Source: Lewinellaceae bacterium (GTDB taxonomy: Bacteria; Bacteroidota; Bacteroidia; Chitinophagales; Saprospiraceae). Taken from it: a stretch of 64,000 nucleotides of DNA. Below the pieces are notes generated by a model. It saw only the letters and a list, made by a program, of their open reading frames with translations. It was not told the origin of the DNA and did no database searches. How positions within the stretch are numbered: the first letter of the stretch is position 1; each line of letters begins with the position of its first letter. The DNA is taken from positions 2,187,001 through 2,251,000 of the forward strand of contig JACJXX010000001.1 of assembly GCA_020636435.1 (NCBI GenBank), in the 5' to 3' direction. The position numbers were made by a program, and so were the translations under genes. Shown here piece after piece: positions 8,336 through 19,459 of the stretch.

Positions 8336-9658
8336 CTATTTTTCGTTCGTTCCATCCACTATAATGCGCTTCACAGCAACGCCCTCTGCCGTCACAACTT
8401 GCACAACATACACCCCCGGCGCCAAGCCGCGCAGGCTGATGCGCTGCCGGTTTGTGCCCGAGCCTTTTATCTCCTTTACCCACCTGCCGTCGGTATGCAG
8501 CAGCCGTATTTTACGCAGCGGGCTGCCGGCAGCAACAATAGCCGCCTCCCCGGCCGGGTTAGGGAAAATTTCCAGGGCAGGCCGGTTTTTGCTGGTTTCT
8601 TCTACCGCGTTCACGCACTCCAGATCCATGAGGCGCAGCCAGAGCTGGTTGTCAAAGGAAGAAGCCGCAGGAGCAACCCCTCCGGCGCTTTCGCCCTGCC
8701 GCACGACCACCAGGCCCAGGCTGGGCGCCACGTAAATCTTCTGGTCGTCTTTGCCCAGGGCGGCGATGAGATCGGCCGGCGCCTCGGGGATGAGGCTGCC
8801 GCCGAAGGAAAACTGCAGGCCGGGCAGCATGTAGGAAGATTGGCCATTGAGCCACCAGAGGTAGCCGTAGGACGGGTTGGCTTGCTGGGAAGAATGGGTC
8901 ATGGCGTTGAAATAGGCCGTGTCGGAAAGGACCGCCTCTCCGTTCCAATTGCCCTGCGCCAGGGTAAACAAGCCGAAGCGTGCCATGTCGCGGGCCCGGC
9001 TGTAGAAAATATAGTTGAACCAAAAGCCATCCATGCCGATGCGGTTGCCCAGGCGGGTGCGGGTGTAAATATTCTTATTGACGCCGGTGGCCTCTTCCAT
9101 GACATCCTGCACGATGCGGTAGGCGGAGTTGTGATAAGCCCATCGCTCCCCAGGTTCGGCGATGCACTGAAAGCAGTCCGGATCGAAACAGTTAACAACG
9201 GAACCCGGCGGCTCTACGCTGTCGTCCAGGCCGGTGGACATGGAGATTTGATGGCGGATGGTTATGCGCTGTTCTTCATCGGGCGGGCAGGCGGTCCAGC
9301 CTTCCCCCAGATAGGCGCTGGTGGGGTCCTCGATGCTGAGGTATCCATCCTGCTGCGCCAGCCCGATCATCGCGCCCATCAGGCTCTTGCCGGCGGAGGC
9401 CCAATACCAGAGGGAGTCCTGGGCAAACGTGCCGAAATACTCCTCCACGACGATCTTCCCATCCTTGAGAATGATGAAGGCCTTGCTGTTCCTTTCACCG
9501 GCAAACTGTATCAGGCTGTCTACCTTGTCGCTGCACCAGCCCAGCTCTTCCGGCTCCAGGCGGGCCCATTCGCCGCCTGCGAGGGGGGGGAAGTAGAGGT
9601 TTTGGGTATATGCCAGGGTGATCCGGAAAGCCAGGGAAAGAGTGAGGATTGTTCGCAT
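8336..9658 (-). CDS. Secreted serine hydrolase (beta-lactamase class C/PBP-like) with T9SS sorting domain
   Basis: 440 residues with a signal peptide (about 1-18). The catalytic SxxK is Ser88-Ala-Gly-Lys91 and the YxN is Tyr175-His-Asn177, as in class C beta-lactamase/esterase-type serine hydrolases. The C-terminal ~75 residues are a T9SS type A sorting domain (LEIFPNPAGEAAIVAAG, LAPGVYVVQV, KRIIVDG), so the protein should be exported to the cell surface or medium. The family includes esterases and D-aminopeptidases, and the substrate cannot be told. It is a single gene. Confidence 0.85.
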   Translation of the reverse strand: MRTILTLSLAFRITLAYTQNLYFPPLAGGEWARLEPEELGWCSDKVDSLIQFAGERNSKAFIILKDGKIVVEEYFGTFAQDSLWYWASAGKSLMGAMIGLAQQDGYLSIEDPTSAYLGEGWTACPPDEEQRITIRHQISMSTGLDDSVEPPGSVVNCFDPDCFQCIAEPGERWAYHNSAYRIVQDVMEEATGVNKNIYTRTRLGNRIGMDGFWFNYIFYSRARDMARFGLFTLAQGNWNGEAVLSDTAYFNAMTHSSQQANPSYGYLWWLNGQSSYMLPGLQFSFGGSLIPEAPADLIAALGKDDQKIYVAPSLGLVVVRQGESAGGVAPAASSFDNQLWLRLMDLECVNAVEETSKNRPALEIFPNPAGEAAIVAAGSPLRKIRLLHTDGRWVKEIKGSGTNRQRISLRGLAPGVYVVQVVTAEGVAVKRIIVDGTNEK

Positions 9659-9699
9659 AGATGAAATTTTTGGGTTAGACGTACAGGATAGAGGGAGGT

Positions 9700-9797
9700 T
9701 TAATTCTACTTTGTCACTTTAAAATTTAGCCGGCTTCGAGTACTGGCGCGCGGGCCGGGTGGCCCGCGCTCCAGTTAAAGTGACAAAGTAGAATTAA
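9700..9797. repeat. 98-bp near-perfect palindromic element
   Basis: A 23-bp perfect inverted repeat (9700-9722 against 9775-9797, with TTCTACTTTGTCACTTTAA in the arm) encloses a second GC-rich hairpin, GCGCGGGCC-GGGT-GGCCCGCGC, at about 9747-9769. It has the structure of a MITE or REP-type element and lies 41 bp upstream of the serine hydrolase start. Confidence 0.85.
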
Positions 9798-10198
9798 GTA
9801 GGCGGACAAATTTAAATTAACTATAAATCGGAATGTTCGCGAGCCCGGACGGGCGATGCGGTACAATTTGCCAGTCTCCAGACTGGCGTGACCTGTCAAA
9901 TGGCTCAATTTAGGGGTTGTGCAATAAGTGTAATTGGACAGGATGAACAGGATTTTCAGGATATGTACACTACTGTTGTCCAGGTTAATACATCTTGTTA
10001 ATCTTGTCAATCTGTCTACTTTTGGCCTTTTTTCACAACCCCTGTATTATCCGCGCAAACTCGCGTCATCCGCGTTCTATCTTCAGGCACTTTTAGGCAT
10101 AATTAAGTTCGGGGTATACCACGAAGCCGCTCCGGGTTTCCCCGAAACGGCTTCGTCAATAACTTTCAGCGTGTTCGCCGAAGGCGGAGGGCAAGAGG
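9798..10198. other. Gene-free region with several repeat types
   Basis: No gene is seen. The region contains CCAGTC-TC-CAGACTGG (a short hairpin near 9872-9890), GGACAGGATGAACAGGAT followed by TTTTCAGGAT at 9937-9962, its loose complement (CTTGTTAATCTTGTCAATCTG, about 9992-10016), and a CGTCATCCGCG piece at about 10063-10074. At 10121-10156, ACGAAGCCG pairs with CGGCTTCGT around a smaller inner stem; this may act as a terminator for the DUF2911 gene ending at 10199 but lacks a T tract. Confidence 0.6.
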
Positions 10199-11062
10199 CT
10201 ACTTCTTAGCCATCGTCCACTCTTCGATAGATTTTTTATTCATCCGAATATAATCTTCGTTGCCTGCCTCTTCGGCTAGTTTCATGGACACCTTGGCGGC
10301 TTCGACCGCTTCTTTCGTCTTGCCGAGGTCGGCCAGGATGAGGGCTTTGCGGCGCACCTGCCAGAAGCGCGGGCTATCGCCGGCTGTTGCCAGGTTGATC
10401 CACTTCAGGGCCTGTTCCAGGTCTTTGCCCGCATCGTGGTAGTAAGTGGCGGCGGCGTAGTAATCATTCTGGCTGGGGCCGTTCATGACGGCTTCGATAG
10501 AAGACATAACCTGCTCATCGGTATTGGCCTCCAATGGAAGAACCACCTTTGTTTTATCCCAGGAAAAGACGACATCCGCAGAAGAGGGTTCCACATTGGC
10601 GATGTTGAAGGTCATCGTTTCTACGCTCTTATCCGAGCTTTGCGGCTTGACGGAAACGGTAGCGGCCGGTTCTTTTTCCACGTAGCTGCCCCAGTTGCCG
10701 CTTTCATAGGGGTAGAACATGAACTTCCACTCCGTGGCGCCCGGAGTAGCCAGTACGGCATAGTCTCCTGCCTTCATTTTGGAGCCAAGGATCATCACAT
10801 CCTCGCTGAAAGAGAATTTGGTGGCGGAGTTGGCGCCCAGGCGCCAGGGCTTTCCAAAAGGCACCAGGCCGTCTTCGGCGAAGATCGTACGGTCTTTGAC
10901 ACCAGGCCGGGAATATTCGATGGTGACGTCGGTCAGGCCTACAGTTTGCATCAACTTGGCGCCCGGGCTGGGGGCCGGCGTCTTGATCTGGGCATTGAGG
11001 TTCAGGGCAGAAAAAGATAACAGCAGCAGGATTGCGCTAAAATTCAGTAACACTTTTCTCAT
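10199..11062 (-). CDS. DUF2911 protein with TPR-like C-terminal region
   Basis: 287 residues with a signal peptide ending LNAQ (about residue 24). Residues 25-185 match the DUF2911 family pattern: SPGAKLMQTVGLTDVTIEYSRPGVKDR, FGKPWRLGANSATK, and AGDYAVLATPG, a periplasmic beta-domain common in Bacteroidota. The C-terminal ~90 residues are helical and TPR-like (AATYYHDAGKDLEQALKWIN, KTKEAVEAAKVSMKLAEEAG). Function of the family is unknown. It is a single gene, divergent from methylglyoxal synthase. Confidence 0.8.
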   Translation of the reverse strand: MRKVLLNFSAILLLLSFSALNLNAQIKTPAPSPGAKLMQTVGLTDVTIEYSRPGVKDRTIFAEDGLVPFGKPWRLGANSATKFSFSEDVMILGSKMKAGDYAVLATPGATEWKFMFYPYESGNWGSYVEKEPAATVSVKPQSSDKSVETMTFNIANVEPSSADVVFSWDKTKVVLPLEANTDEQVMSSIEAVMNGPSQNDYYAAATYYHDAGKDLEQALKWINLATAGDSPRFWQVRRKALILADLGKTKEAVEAAKVSMKLAEEAGNEDYIRMNKKSIEEWTMAKK

Positions 11063-11165
11063 TATAACTTGGTTTTGGTTGTAGAATTAGCAAATTTCGC
11101 GGCTAAATTAATCCTTTTCCCCTGCATAGTTAACATTTGGAATCTTTTTTACATTTCTTTAAGAC

Positions 11166-11528
11166 ATGACCATAGCTATTATCGCCCACGACGGGAAAAA
11201 AGCCGACATGGTGGCCTTCATCAAAGACCACACCGAGCTCTTCCAGAAGAAGCACATCCACCTGATCGCCACCGGCACCACTGGTTCTCATCTGGAAAAA
11301 GCCGGGCTGGAGGTCGAAAAAATGGAAAGCGGCCCGATGGGCGGCGACGCTCAGATCGCCAGCCGGCTGGTGGAGGGCAAGATCGACATGGTTATCTTTT
11401 TCCGCGACCCGCTGGGCAAACACCCCCACGAGGTGGATGTCAACATGCTGATGCGCCTGTGCGACGTGTACAATATTCCGCTGGCGACGAACCCGGCGTC
11501 GGCTTCTTGTTTTATCCGAACGTTGTGA
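11166..11528 (+). CDS. mgsA: Methylglyoxal synthase
   Basis: 120 residues. Converts dihydroxyacetone phosphate to methylglyoxal and phosphate, a bypass that relieves phosphate or sugar-phosphate stress in the cytosol. Family motifs are clear: IAHDGKK at 6-12, IATGTTG at 34-40 (phosphate binding), the catalytic Asp61 in GPMGGDAQI and FFRDPLGKHPHEVD. Length is slightly below the usual ~150, lacking an N-terminal extension, which is common. An MBL-fold gene follows after 7 bp, so the two are probably cotranscribed. Confidence 0.93.
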   Translation: MTIAIIAHDGKKADMVAFIKDHTELFQKKHIHLIATGTTGSHLEKAGLEVEKMESGPMGGDAQIASRLVEGKIDMVIFFRDPLGKHPHEVDVNMLMRLCDVYNIPLATNPASASCFIRTL

Positions 11529-11535
11529 TCCATAT

Positions 11536-12519
11536 ATGCAATATCTAAAAAACCCCCAACTGCCCACCATCCTTCCCGATTGGCGAGGCAACCCGCACGA
11601 CGGCCGGAGCTTCCAGTACCTCCGCGAGCCCTTTTACCCTTCCTACAGCAAACTACTGAAGTGGCAGTTCAGCCCCAACCCTCAGCGGGCGGAGAAAAAG
11701 GCGGACGGCTGGGCGCCGGAGCAAGCCGGCGATTTCAGCTATTTGGAGGATAAGCAACAAGATTGCATTGCCTGGCTGGGCCATGCCACCTTTCTCGTCC
11801 AGCTCAACGGCGTCCGGCTCATAACCGACCCGATCTTCAATGGCCTGCCCTTCCTGAAACGGCGGGTAGGGTTGCCTTTTCCCCTGGAACAGCTCCGGGA
11901 TATCGACTACCTCCTGCTCTCCCACGACCATCGCGACCATTGCGACAAGCGCAGCATCCAGGATTTGTTGAAACACAACCAGCCCCGTAAAATCCTGGCG
12001 CCGCTGAAACTGTCTGACGTCATCGCGCCGTGGGTGGGCAACACGCCCATCGAAGAAGCCGCCTGGTACCAAACTTACCATACGGAAAATATAGAGATCA
12101 CCTTCCTGCCCACCCGCCACTGGTGCCGCCGCGGCCTGTTCGATTTCAACCGGGTGCTGTGGGGCAGCTTCCTGATCCGGTCTGGCGACAAGCAAATCTA
12201 CTTTGGCGCCGACAGCGGCATGGGGCCTCATTTTGAAGAGATCGGCCAGCTATTTCCCGGCATTCAGTACGCTATGATTGGCATCGGCGCGTACAAACCG
12301 GACTATATGATGCAGGAAATCCATACCAGCCCCCGGGAAGCCATGGATGCCTTTCAACAGCTCGGCGCCGAAATGCTCATCCCCATGCACTACGGCACCT
12401 ACGACTTGTCGGACGAACCCGCCAGCGAACCCTACCGGGAAATACAGCGCCATTTTCACGAAGCCGGCTGGCCGGAAAGGCTGAGGTTGCCGGCTGTGGG
12501 GGAAGCGGTGGAGGTGTAG
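11536..12519 (+). CDS. MBL-fold metallohydrolase (NAPE-PLD/UlaG-like)
   Basis: 327 residues. The metal-binding motif is His130-Asp-His132-Arg-Asp134-His135 in LLLSHDHRDHCD. Further ligands are in PTRHWCRRG, FGADSGMG (bridging Asp) and PMHYGTYD. The arrangement and the IAWLGHATFLVQLNG start of the domain resemble NAPE-phospholipase-D-like MBL hydrolases. No signal peptide is seen, so it is probably cytoplasmic. It directly follows mgsA. Substrate is unknown. Confidence 0.85.
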   Translation: MQYLKNPQLPTILPDWRGNPHDGRSFQYLREPFYPSYSKLLKWQFSPNPQRAEKKADGWAPEQAGDFSYLEDKQQDCIAWLGHATFLVQLNGVRLITDPIFNGLPFLKRRVGLPFPLEQLRDIDYLLLSHDHRDHCDKRSIQDLLKHNQPRKILAPLKLSDVIAPWVGNTPIEEAAWYQTYHTENIEITFLPTRHWCRRGLFDFNRVLWGSFLIRSGDKQIYFGADSGMGPHFEEIGQLFPGIQYAMIGIGAYKPDYMMQEIHTSPREAMDAFQQLGAEMLIPMHYGTYDLSDEPASEPYREIQRHFHEAGWPERLRLPAVGEAVEV

Positions 12520-12529
12520 GTGGTTGCCC

Positions 12530-12553
12530 TTCGGCAAGCTCAGGGTGAAATGG
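12530..12553. repeat. Short GCCCTTCGGCAAGCTCAGGG element
   Basis: A 24-bp piece just after the stop at 12519, containing GCCCTTCGGCAAGCTCAGGG. Closely similar sequence is, from memory, a frequent intergenic repeat in Bacteroidota. Its ends are weakly palindromic (GCCCT/AGGG). Confidence 0.4.
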
Positions 12554-12582
12554 CTGGATGGCTGTACCTTTGATTTTTTGCT

Positions 12583-12590
12583 TACCTTTG
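12583..12590 (+). promoter_or_regulatory. Candidate -7 box (TACCTTTG) for the LOG-family gene
   Basis: TACCTTTG matches the Bacteroidota -7 consensus TAnnTTTG and lies 41 bp before the start at 12631. A -33 TTTG at the usual spacing is not clear, although another TACCTTTG lies just upstream (12565-12572). Confidence 0.45.
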
Positions 12591-12630
12591 GCATCTAAAC
12601 CCGAATAACCCGTAAAGCCGAAACTTTATC

Positions 12631-13206
12631 ATGCAATCCATAGTCGTTTTTTGTGGAGCCAACACCGGTTCCGATCCTCTGTACGCCCAGGTCGCCGCTG
12701 AACTGGGCCAGGCGCTGGCTCAGCGCAATATCCAGCTTGTTTACGGCGCCGGCAAAGTCGGCCTTATGGGCGTCCTCGCAGAAGCGGCCTTGCAGGCCGG
12801 TGGCGAAGTAACCGGCGTGATCCCCTTCTTCCTGCGCAAAAAGGAGGTCTGCCACGAAGGGTTGACCAAGCTCTACGTCGTAGACAGCATGCACGAGCGC
12901 AAGATCAGGATGGCGCAGCTTTCGGAAGCCGTCATCGTGCTGCCGGGAGGTTACGGCACCCTCGACGAAGCCTTCGAAATGCTGACCCTGGCCCAGCTCG
13001 GGCAGGGGCAGCACCCCATCGGCATCCTCAATGCCAATGGTTTCTACGACGCCCTCATCACTCAACTGGACCAGATGGCAGCCGAGGGTTTCCTCAAGCC
13101 CGCCCACCGCGAATTGCTGCTGGTAGCCGGTTCTATTCCCGAACTATTGGGCAAACTGGAAGAATATGAGGCGCCGCCGAAGGAGGGGAAGTGGATTAAA
13201 CTGTAG
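12631..13206 (+). CDS. LOG-family protein (nucleoside 5'-monophosphate phosphoribohydrolase type, TIGR00730)
   Basis: 191 residues, one Rossmann-like domain. The signature PGGYGTLDE is at 105-113, preceded by MHERKIRMAQLSEAVIVL, and the N terminus is VVFCGANTGSDPLY. Family members remove the base from nucleoside monophosphates; plant and some bacterial members make free cytokinins, but in most bacteria the physiological substrate is unsettled. Probably cytoplasmic and dimeric. Monocistronic. Confidence 0.88.
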   Translation: MQSIVVFCGANTGSDPLYAQVAAELGQALAQRNIQLVYGAGKVGLMGVLAEAALQAGGEVTGVIPFFLRKKEVCHEGLTKLYVVDSMHERKIRMAQLSEAVIVLPGGYGTLDEAFEMLTLAQLGQGQHPIGILNANGFYDALITQLDQMAAEGFLKPAHRELLLVAGSIPELLGKLEEYEAPPKEGKWIKL

Positions 13207-13212
13207 GGGGAA

Positions 13213-13250
13213 ATGTGTAAACGTGTAAGCGTGTAAGCGTGTAAGCGTGC
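13213..13250. repeat. GTGTAAGC tandem array
   Basis: About four copies of an 8-9-bp unit (GTGTAAACGTGTAAGCGTG...) begin 6 bp after the LOG stop codon. The same unit appears as a bipartite inverted array at 63694-63817. Confidence 0.75.
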
Positions 13251-13372
13251 TGAACAAGGGGAGAGGTTGGGGGTTATGCCATTGTAAGTATTTGAAAACA
13301 TCATTAGCATAAAAGCGCAAAAAAGCGTAATTTTGCCGCCGCAAATCTAATCAATTGGGCGGTTTAATGGTT

Positions 13373-13533
13373 AGGCACGAGGAAAGAATAAAGTGTTCAA
13401 TTATGGGGCAGTAATTTTTGTGCCAGGCAAGGCGCGAAGAATGAGGATAGCCAAAGCTACCTGAGTGATGAGCAACGCAGCATGGCGCAAAAAGTACAAG
13501 CCAGAATGGACAGTTTATTCTTTCGTCGTGCCT
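13373..13533. mobile_element. 161-bp MITE, copy 1
   Basis: A 161-bp element with 20-bp terminal inverted repeats: AGGCACGAGGAAAGAATAAA on the left, and its reverse complement with one mismatch on the right. It differs from the copy at 50008-50168 at only three positions and has the same length. No coding capacity for a transposase, so a MITE-like element. It lies in the 409-bp gap before the adenosylhomocysteinase gene; the rest of that gap shows no gene. Confidence 0.9.
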
Positions 13534-13615
13534 TAAATGAGCGAGCCTGCCCGGCTCTCCTGGAGCCCCTGCAATTTGTCAAAGAAAAAAATTTCACATA
13601 ACAAACCGGAAATCA

Positions 13616-14929
<1,314 letters not shown>

Positions 14930-14951
14930 TAGCAGTATTTTTTAAAAAAAG

Positions 14952-14989
14952 ACGGCTTTGCCGGGTGTTGCCTGGCAGAGCCGTTTTTT
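14952..14989 (+). terminator. Rho-independent terminator after ahcY
   Basis: ACGGCTTTGCC (14952-14962) pairs with GGCAGAGCCGT (14974-14984) with one G-U pair, followed by a run of six T. Begins 22 bp after the stop codon. Confidence 0.92.
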
Positions 14990-15058
14990 ATTGGGGCTGG
15001 TGAAAGGGCTGATGGAATGAATATTGTCGCCTTTTTCATATTTTTATGGTTTCCGCCC

Positions 15059-15111
15059 AGGTTTGAGAACCTTCTCGTTGTTCCCGCTGAGAAAGGTTCT
15101 TAAACCTAGCA
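15059..15111. promoter_or_regulatory. Hairpin upstream of araB (AGGTTTGAGAACCTT arm)
   Basis: AGGTTTGAGAACCTTCTC pairs with GAGAAAGGTTCTTAAACCT around a short loop, with one mismatch and one bulge. It ends about 30 bp before araB. Related arms (AAGTTTGAGTACCTT and GGAGGTTCTTAAACC) recur at 16831-16911 between araB and araD. It could be an operator, an attenuator or only a repeat element; it is not followed by a T run. Confidence 0.45.
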
Positions 15112-15142
15112 AAGGTTTCAAAAAAAAACACCATTTTCATCC

Positions 15143-16816
15143 ATGAAAAATTATGTCATAGGCATAGATTACGGCAGTGATTCCGTTCGGTCGGTCATTG
15201 TCAATGCGGAGTCCGGCGAAGAAGCCGGAAGCGCCGTCTTCTACTACCCCCGTTGGAAAGAGGGGTTGTTTTGCGATCCCGCCGGGAACCGGTTCCGGCA
15301 ACATCCGCTGGATTACCTGGAAGGGCTGAAAACCTCTATTGCCGAAGCGCTGAAAGAGGCGCCCCCCGGCACGGCAGCTCAGGTCAGGGCCATTGCGGTA
15401 GACACCACCGGCTCGACGCCTGTTGCCGTGGACAAAACCGGCACGCCTCTGGCTTTGTTGCCGGGCTTCGAAGAAGAACCCGACGCCATGTTCATCCTCT
15501 GGAAAGACCACACGGCCATCAAAGAGGCGGCGGAAATCAATGCGCTGGCCGCCAAATGGGAAGTGGATTACACCAAATACGAGGGCGGCATTTATTCTTC
15601 AGAATGGTTTTGGGCAAAAATCCTGAGAACCCTCCGAGCCAATGAAAAAGTGCGCCGGGCGGCCTACTCCTGGGTAGAACACTGCGACTGGATTCCCTTC
15701 CTGCTGACGGGCGGAACCGACGTGCGCCAAATGAAGCGCAGCCGCTGCGCTGCCGGCCACAAAGCCCTTTGGCACGAATCCTTCGGCGGCTTGCCCCCCA
15801 ATGAATTTTTCACCGCCCTCGACCCCCTGCTGGACGGGCTGGTAGACCGGCTGTACCAGGAAACCTATACTTCTGACGTTCCCGCCGGCCATTTGTCCGG
15901 AGAATGGGCGGAAAAACTGGGGTTAAGCACCGAAGTGGTGGTCAGCGTCGGCGCTTTCGACGCCCACATGGGCGCCGTCGGCGGCCAAATCGAACCCTAT
16001 TACCTGAGCAAGGTGATGGGCACCTCCACCTGCGACATGCTGGTCGCTCCCATGAATGGCGGGGAGGAAAAGCTGGTCAGCGGCATCTGCGGGCAGGTCG
16101 ACGGATCGGTCATTCCCGGCATGCTGGGGCTGGAAGCCGGACAGTCTGCCTTCGGAGACGTGTACGCCTGGTTCAAAAACCTGCTGGCCTGGACGCTGGA
16201 GGAAGTGGTGGGCAAAAGCCGCCTGCTGGATGAAAACCTGAAGCAGCAGCTGATCGAAGAGGCCTCCGCCCGCATTATCCCCGAGTTGACAGCAGCGGCG
16301 GAGCAAATACCTCCGGGCGATACCGGCATCATCGCTTTGGACTGGCTGAACGGCCGCCGCACTCCGGACGCCAACCAGGCCCTGAAAGGCGCCGTCTTCG
16401 GCCTGAACCTGGGCAGCGATGCCCCCAAAATATTCCGCGCCCTGGTGGAAGCCACCTGCTTCGGCGCCAAAAAGATCGTCGACCGCTTTCAAAGCGAAGG
16501 CGTAGCGATCAAAGGAGTAATCGGGCTGGGCGGCGTGGCCAAAAAGTCGCCGTTCGTCATGCAAACCATGGCCGATGTGCTCAACCGCCCCATCAGGATC
16601 GCCCGTTCGGAACAGACTTGCGCGCTGGGCGCCGCTATGTTTGCCGCCACCGCCGCCGGTATCTATGAGGACGTTTCCGATGCCATGGCGCAGATGGGCT
16701 CCGGCTTCGATGCAGAATATCATCCCAATGCGGAGCGAGCTGCCATCTATGAGAAAATTTATCGGGAGTATGACGAGTTAGGGATATTTGCGGAAAGGTT
16801 TCACAGTAAAGAATAG
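15143..16816 (+). CDS. araB: Ribulokinase
   Basis: 557 residues, FGGY sugar kinase. Phosphorylates L-ribulose to L-ribulose-5-phosphate in L-arabinose breakdown. Visible motifs: VIGIDYGSDSVRSVIVN (N-terminal phosphate-binding), AVDTTGSTPVAVD, LWKDHTA, KVMGTSTCDML, DWLNGRRTPDANQALKGAVFGL, and the C-terminal IGLGGVAKKSPFVMQTMADVL with CALGAAMFAA. Length equals the AraB subfamily. First gene of araB-araD-symporter-araA-epimerase. Confidence 0.95.
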   Translation: MKNYVIGIDYGSDSVRSVIVNAESGEEAGSAVFYYPRWKEGLFCDPAGNRFRQHPLDYLEGLKTSIAEALKEAPPGTAAQVRAIAVDTTGSTPVAVDKTGTPLALLPGFEEEPDAMFILWKDHTAIKEAAEINALAAKWEVDYTKYEGGIYSSEWFWAKILRTLRANEKVRRAAYSWVEHCDWIPFLLTGGTDVRQMKRSRCAAGHKALWHESFGGLPPNEFFTALDPLLDGLVDRLYQETYTSDVPAGHLSGEWAEKLGLSTEVVVSVGAFDAHMGAVGGQIEPYYLSKVMGTSTCDMLVAPMNGGEEKLVSGICGQVDGSVIPGMLGLEAGQSAFGDVYAWFKNLLAWTLEEVVGKSRLLDENLKQQLIEEASARIIPELTAAAEQIPPGDTGIIALDWLNGRRTPDANQALKGAVFGLNLGSDAPKIFRALVEATCFGAKKIVDRFQSEGVAIKGVIGLGGVAKKSPFVMQTMADVLNRPIRIARSEQTCALGAAMFAATAAGIYEDVSDAMAQMGSGFDAEYHPNAERAAIYEKIYREYDELGIFAERFHSKE

Positions 16817-16828
16817 TGCAGTTGAACC

Positions 16829-16911
16829 AAGTTTGAGTACCTTCCCCAGCAGGCGCAGGGCAACCAAGTTTGAGTACCTTTATCAGCACGGAGGTTCTTA
16901 AACCTGGGCGA
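16829..16911. repeat. Repeat/hairpin between araB and araD
   Basis: Two direct copies of AAGTTTGAGTACCTT (near 16832 and 16867), then GGAGGTTCTTAAACC (about 16891-16905), which pairs with the second copy around a ~15-bp loop. Sequence is related to the hairpin before araB. It could modulate expression between the first and second gene. Confidence 0.5.
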
Positions 16912-16938
16912 ACCATCAACAAACAACCATCAAAGCTA

Positions 16939-17640
16939 ATGGGCCAATTCCAAAACATCAAACAAGCCGCCTACCAGGCCAATATGCAACTGCCCGAACT
17001 GGGGCTGGTGCTTTTCACCTTCGGCAACGCCAGCGCCGCTGACCGAAAAAAAGGTGTATTTGCCATCAAACCCAGCGGAGTGCCGTACCGCGACCTCCGC
17101 CCGGAAGATATGGTAATCGTAGATTTTGACAACAACATCGTAGAAGGAACCAAACGCCCTTCTTCCGATACCAAAACGCATGCTGTGCTTTACAAACACT
17201 GGGAGCACATCGGCGGCATCGTGCACACCCACTCTACCTACGCCACCGCCTGGGCGCAAACCCAACAGGATATCCCGATCTTCGGTACCACCCACGCCGA
17301 CCACCTCACCGTGGACGTGCCCTGCGCCCCAGTGATGAGCGACGAAATGATCAAAGGAGATTACGAATACCAGACCGGATTTCAGATATTGGAGGCGTTT
17401 AAGGCAAAAGGCCTCCCCCCGGAAGAAGTGGAAATGGTGCTCGTCGCCAACCACGCCCCTTTCACCTGGGGAAAAACCGTAGACAAGGCGGTTTACAACA
17501 GCGCTGTACTGGAAGAACTGGCCCGGATGGCCTGCCTCACCCGGCAACTCCGGCCGGATGCTCCCCGCCTGAAGGCAGCCCTGATCGAAAAGCACTACGA
17601 GCGCAAGCACGGCGCCAACGCCTACTACGGGCAAGAGTGA
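16939..17640 (+). CDS. araD: L-ribulose-5-phosphate 4-epimerase (class II aldolase family)
   Basis: 233 residues from the ATG at 16939; the longer frame starts inside the intergenic repeat. Length fits AraD (about 231). Converts L-ribulose-5-phosphate to D-xylulose-5-phosphate using a bound Zn ion. Motifs: LFTFGNASA, IKPSGVPY, the paired metal histidines in GGIVHTHSTYATAWAQ, GTTHADHL, and the third metal His in LVANHAPFTWG. Second gene of the ara operon. Confidence 0.94.
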   Translation: MGQFQNIKQAAYQANMQLPELGLVLFTFGNASAADRKKGVFAIKPSGVPYRDLRPEDMVIVDFDNNIVEGTKRPSSDTKTHAVLYKHWEHIGGIVHTHSTYATAWAQTQQDIPIFGTTHADHLTVDVPCAPVMSDEMIKGDYEYQTGFQILEAFKAKGLPPEEVEMVLVANHAPFTWGKTVDKAVYNSAVLEELARMACLTRQLRPDAPRLKAALIEKHYERKHGANAYYGQE

Positions 17641-17674
17641 GTATTAATTGACACCAACTATAAACAAAACGAAC

Positions 17675-19429
<1,755 letters not shown>

Positions 19430-19459
19430 TCGCTCAGTCACTCAGCCCATGTACTCAAT

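Noticed and set aside
8258..9664. Plus-strand frame (468 codons) opposite the serine hydrolase
   Set aside because: The minus-strand gene has SxxK, YxN and a T9SS domain; the plus frame has none.
15059..15111. Rho-independent terminator before araB
   Set aside because: Stable hairpin, but no T run follows on either strand; kept only as a possible regulatory hairpin.
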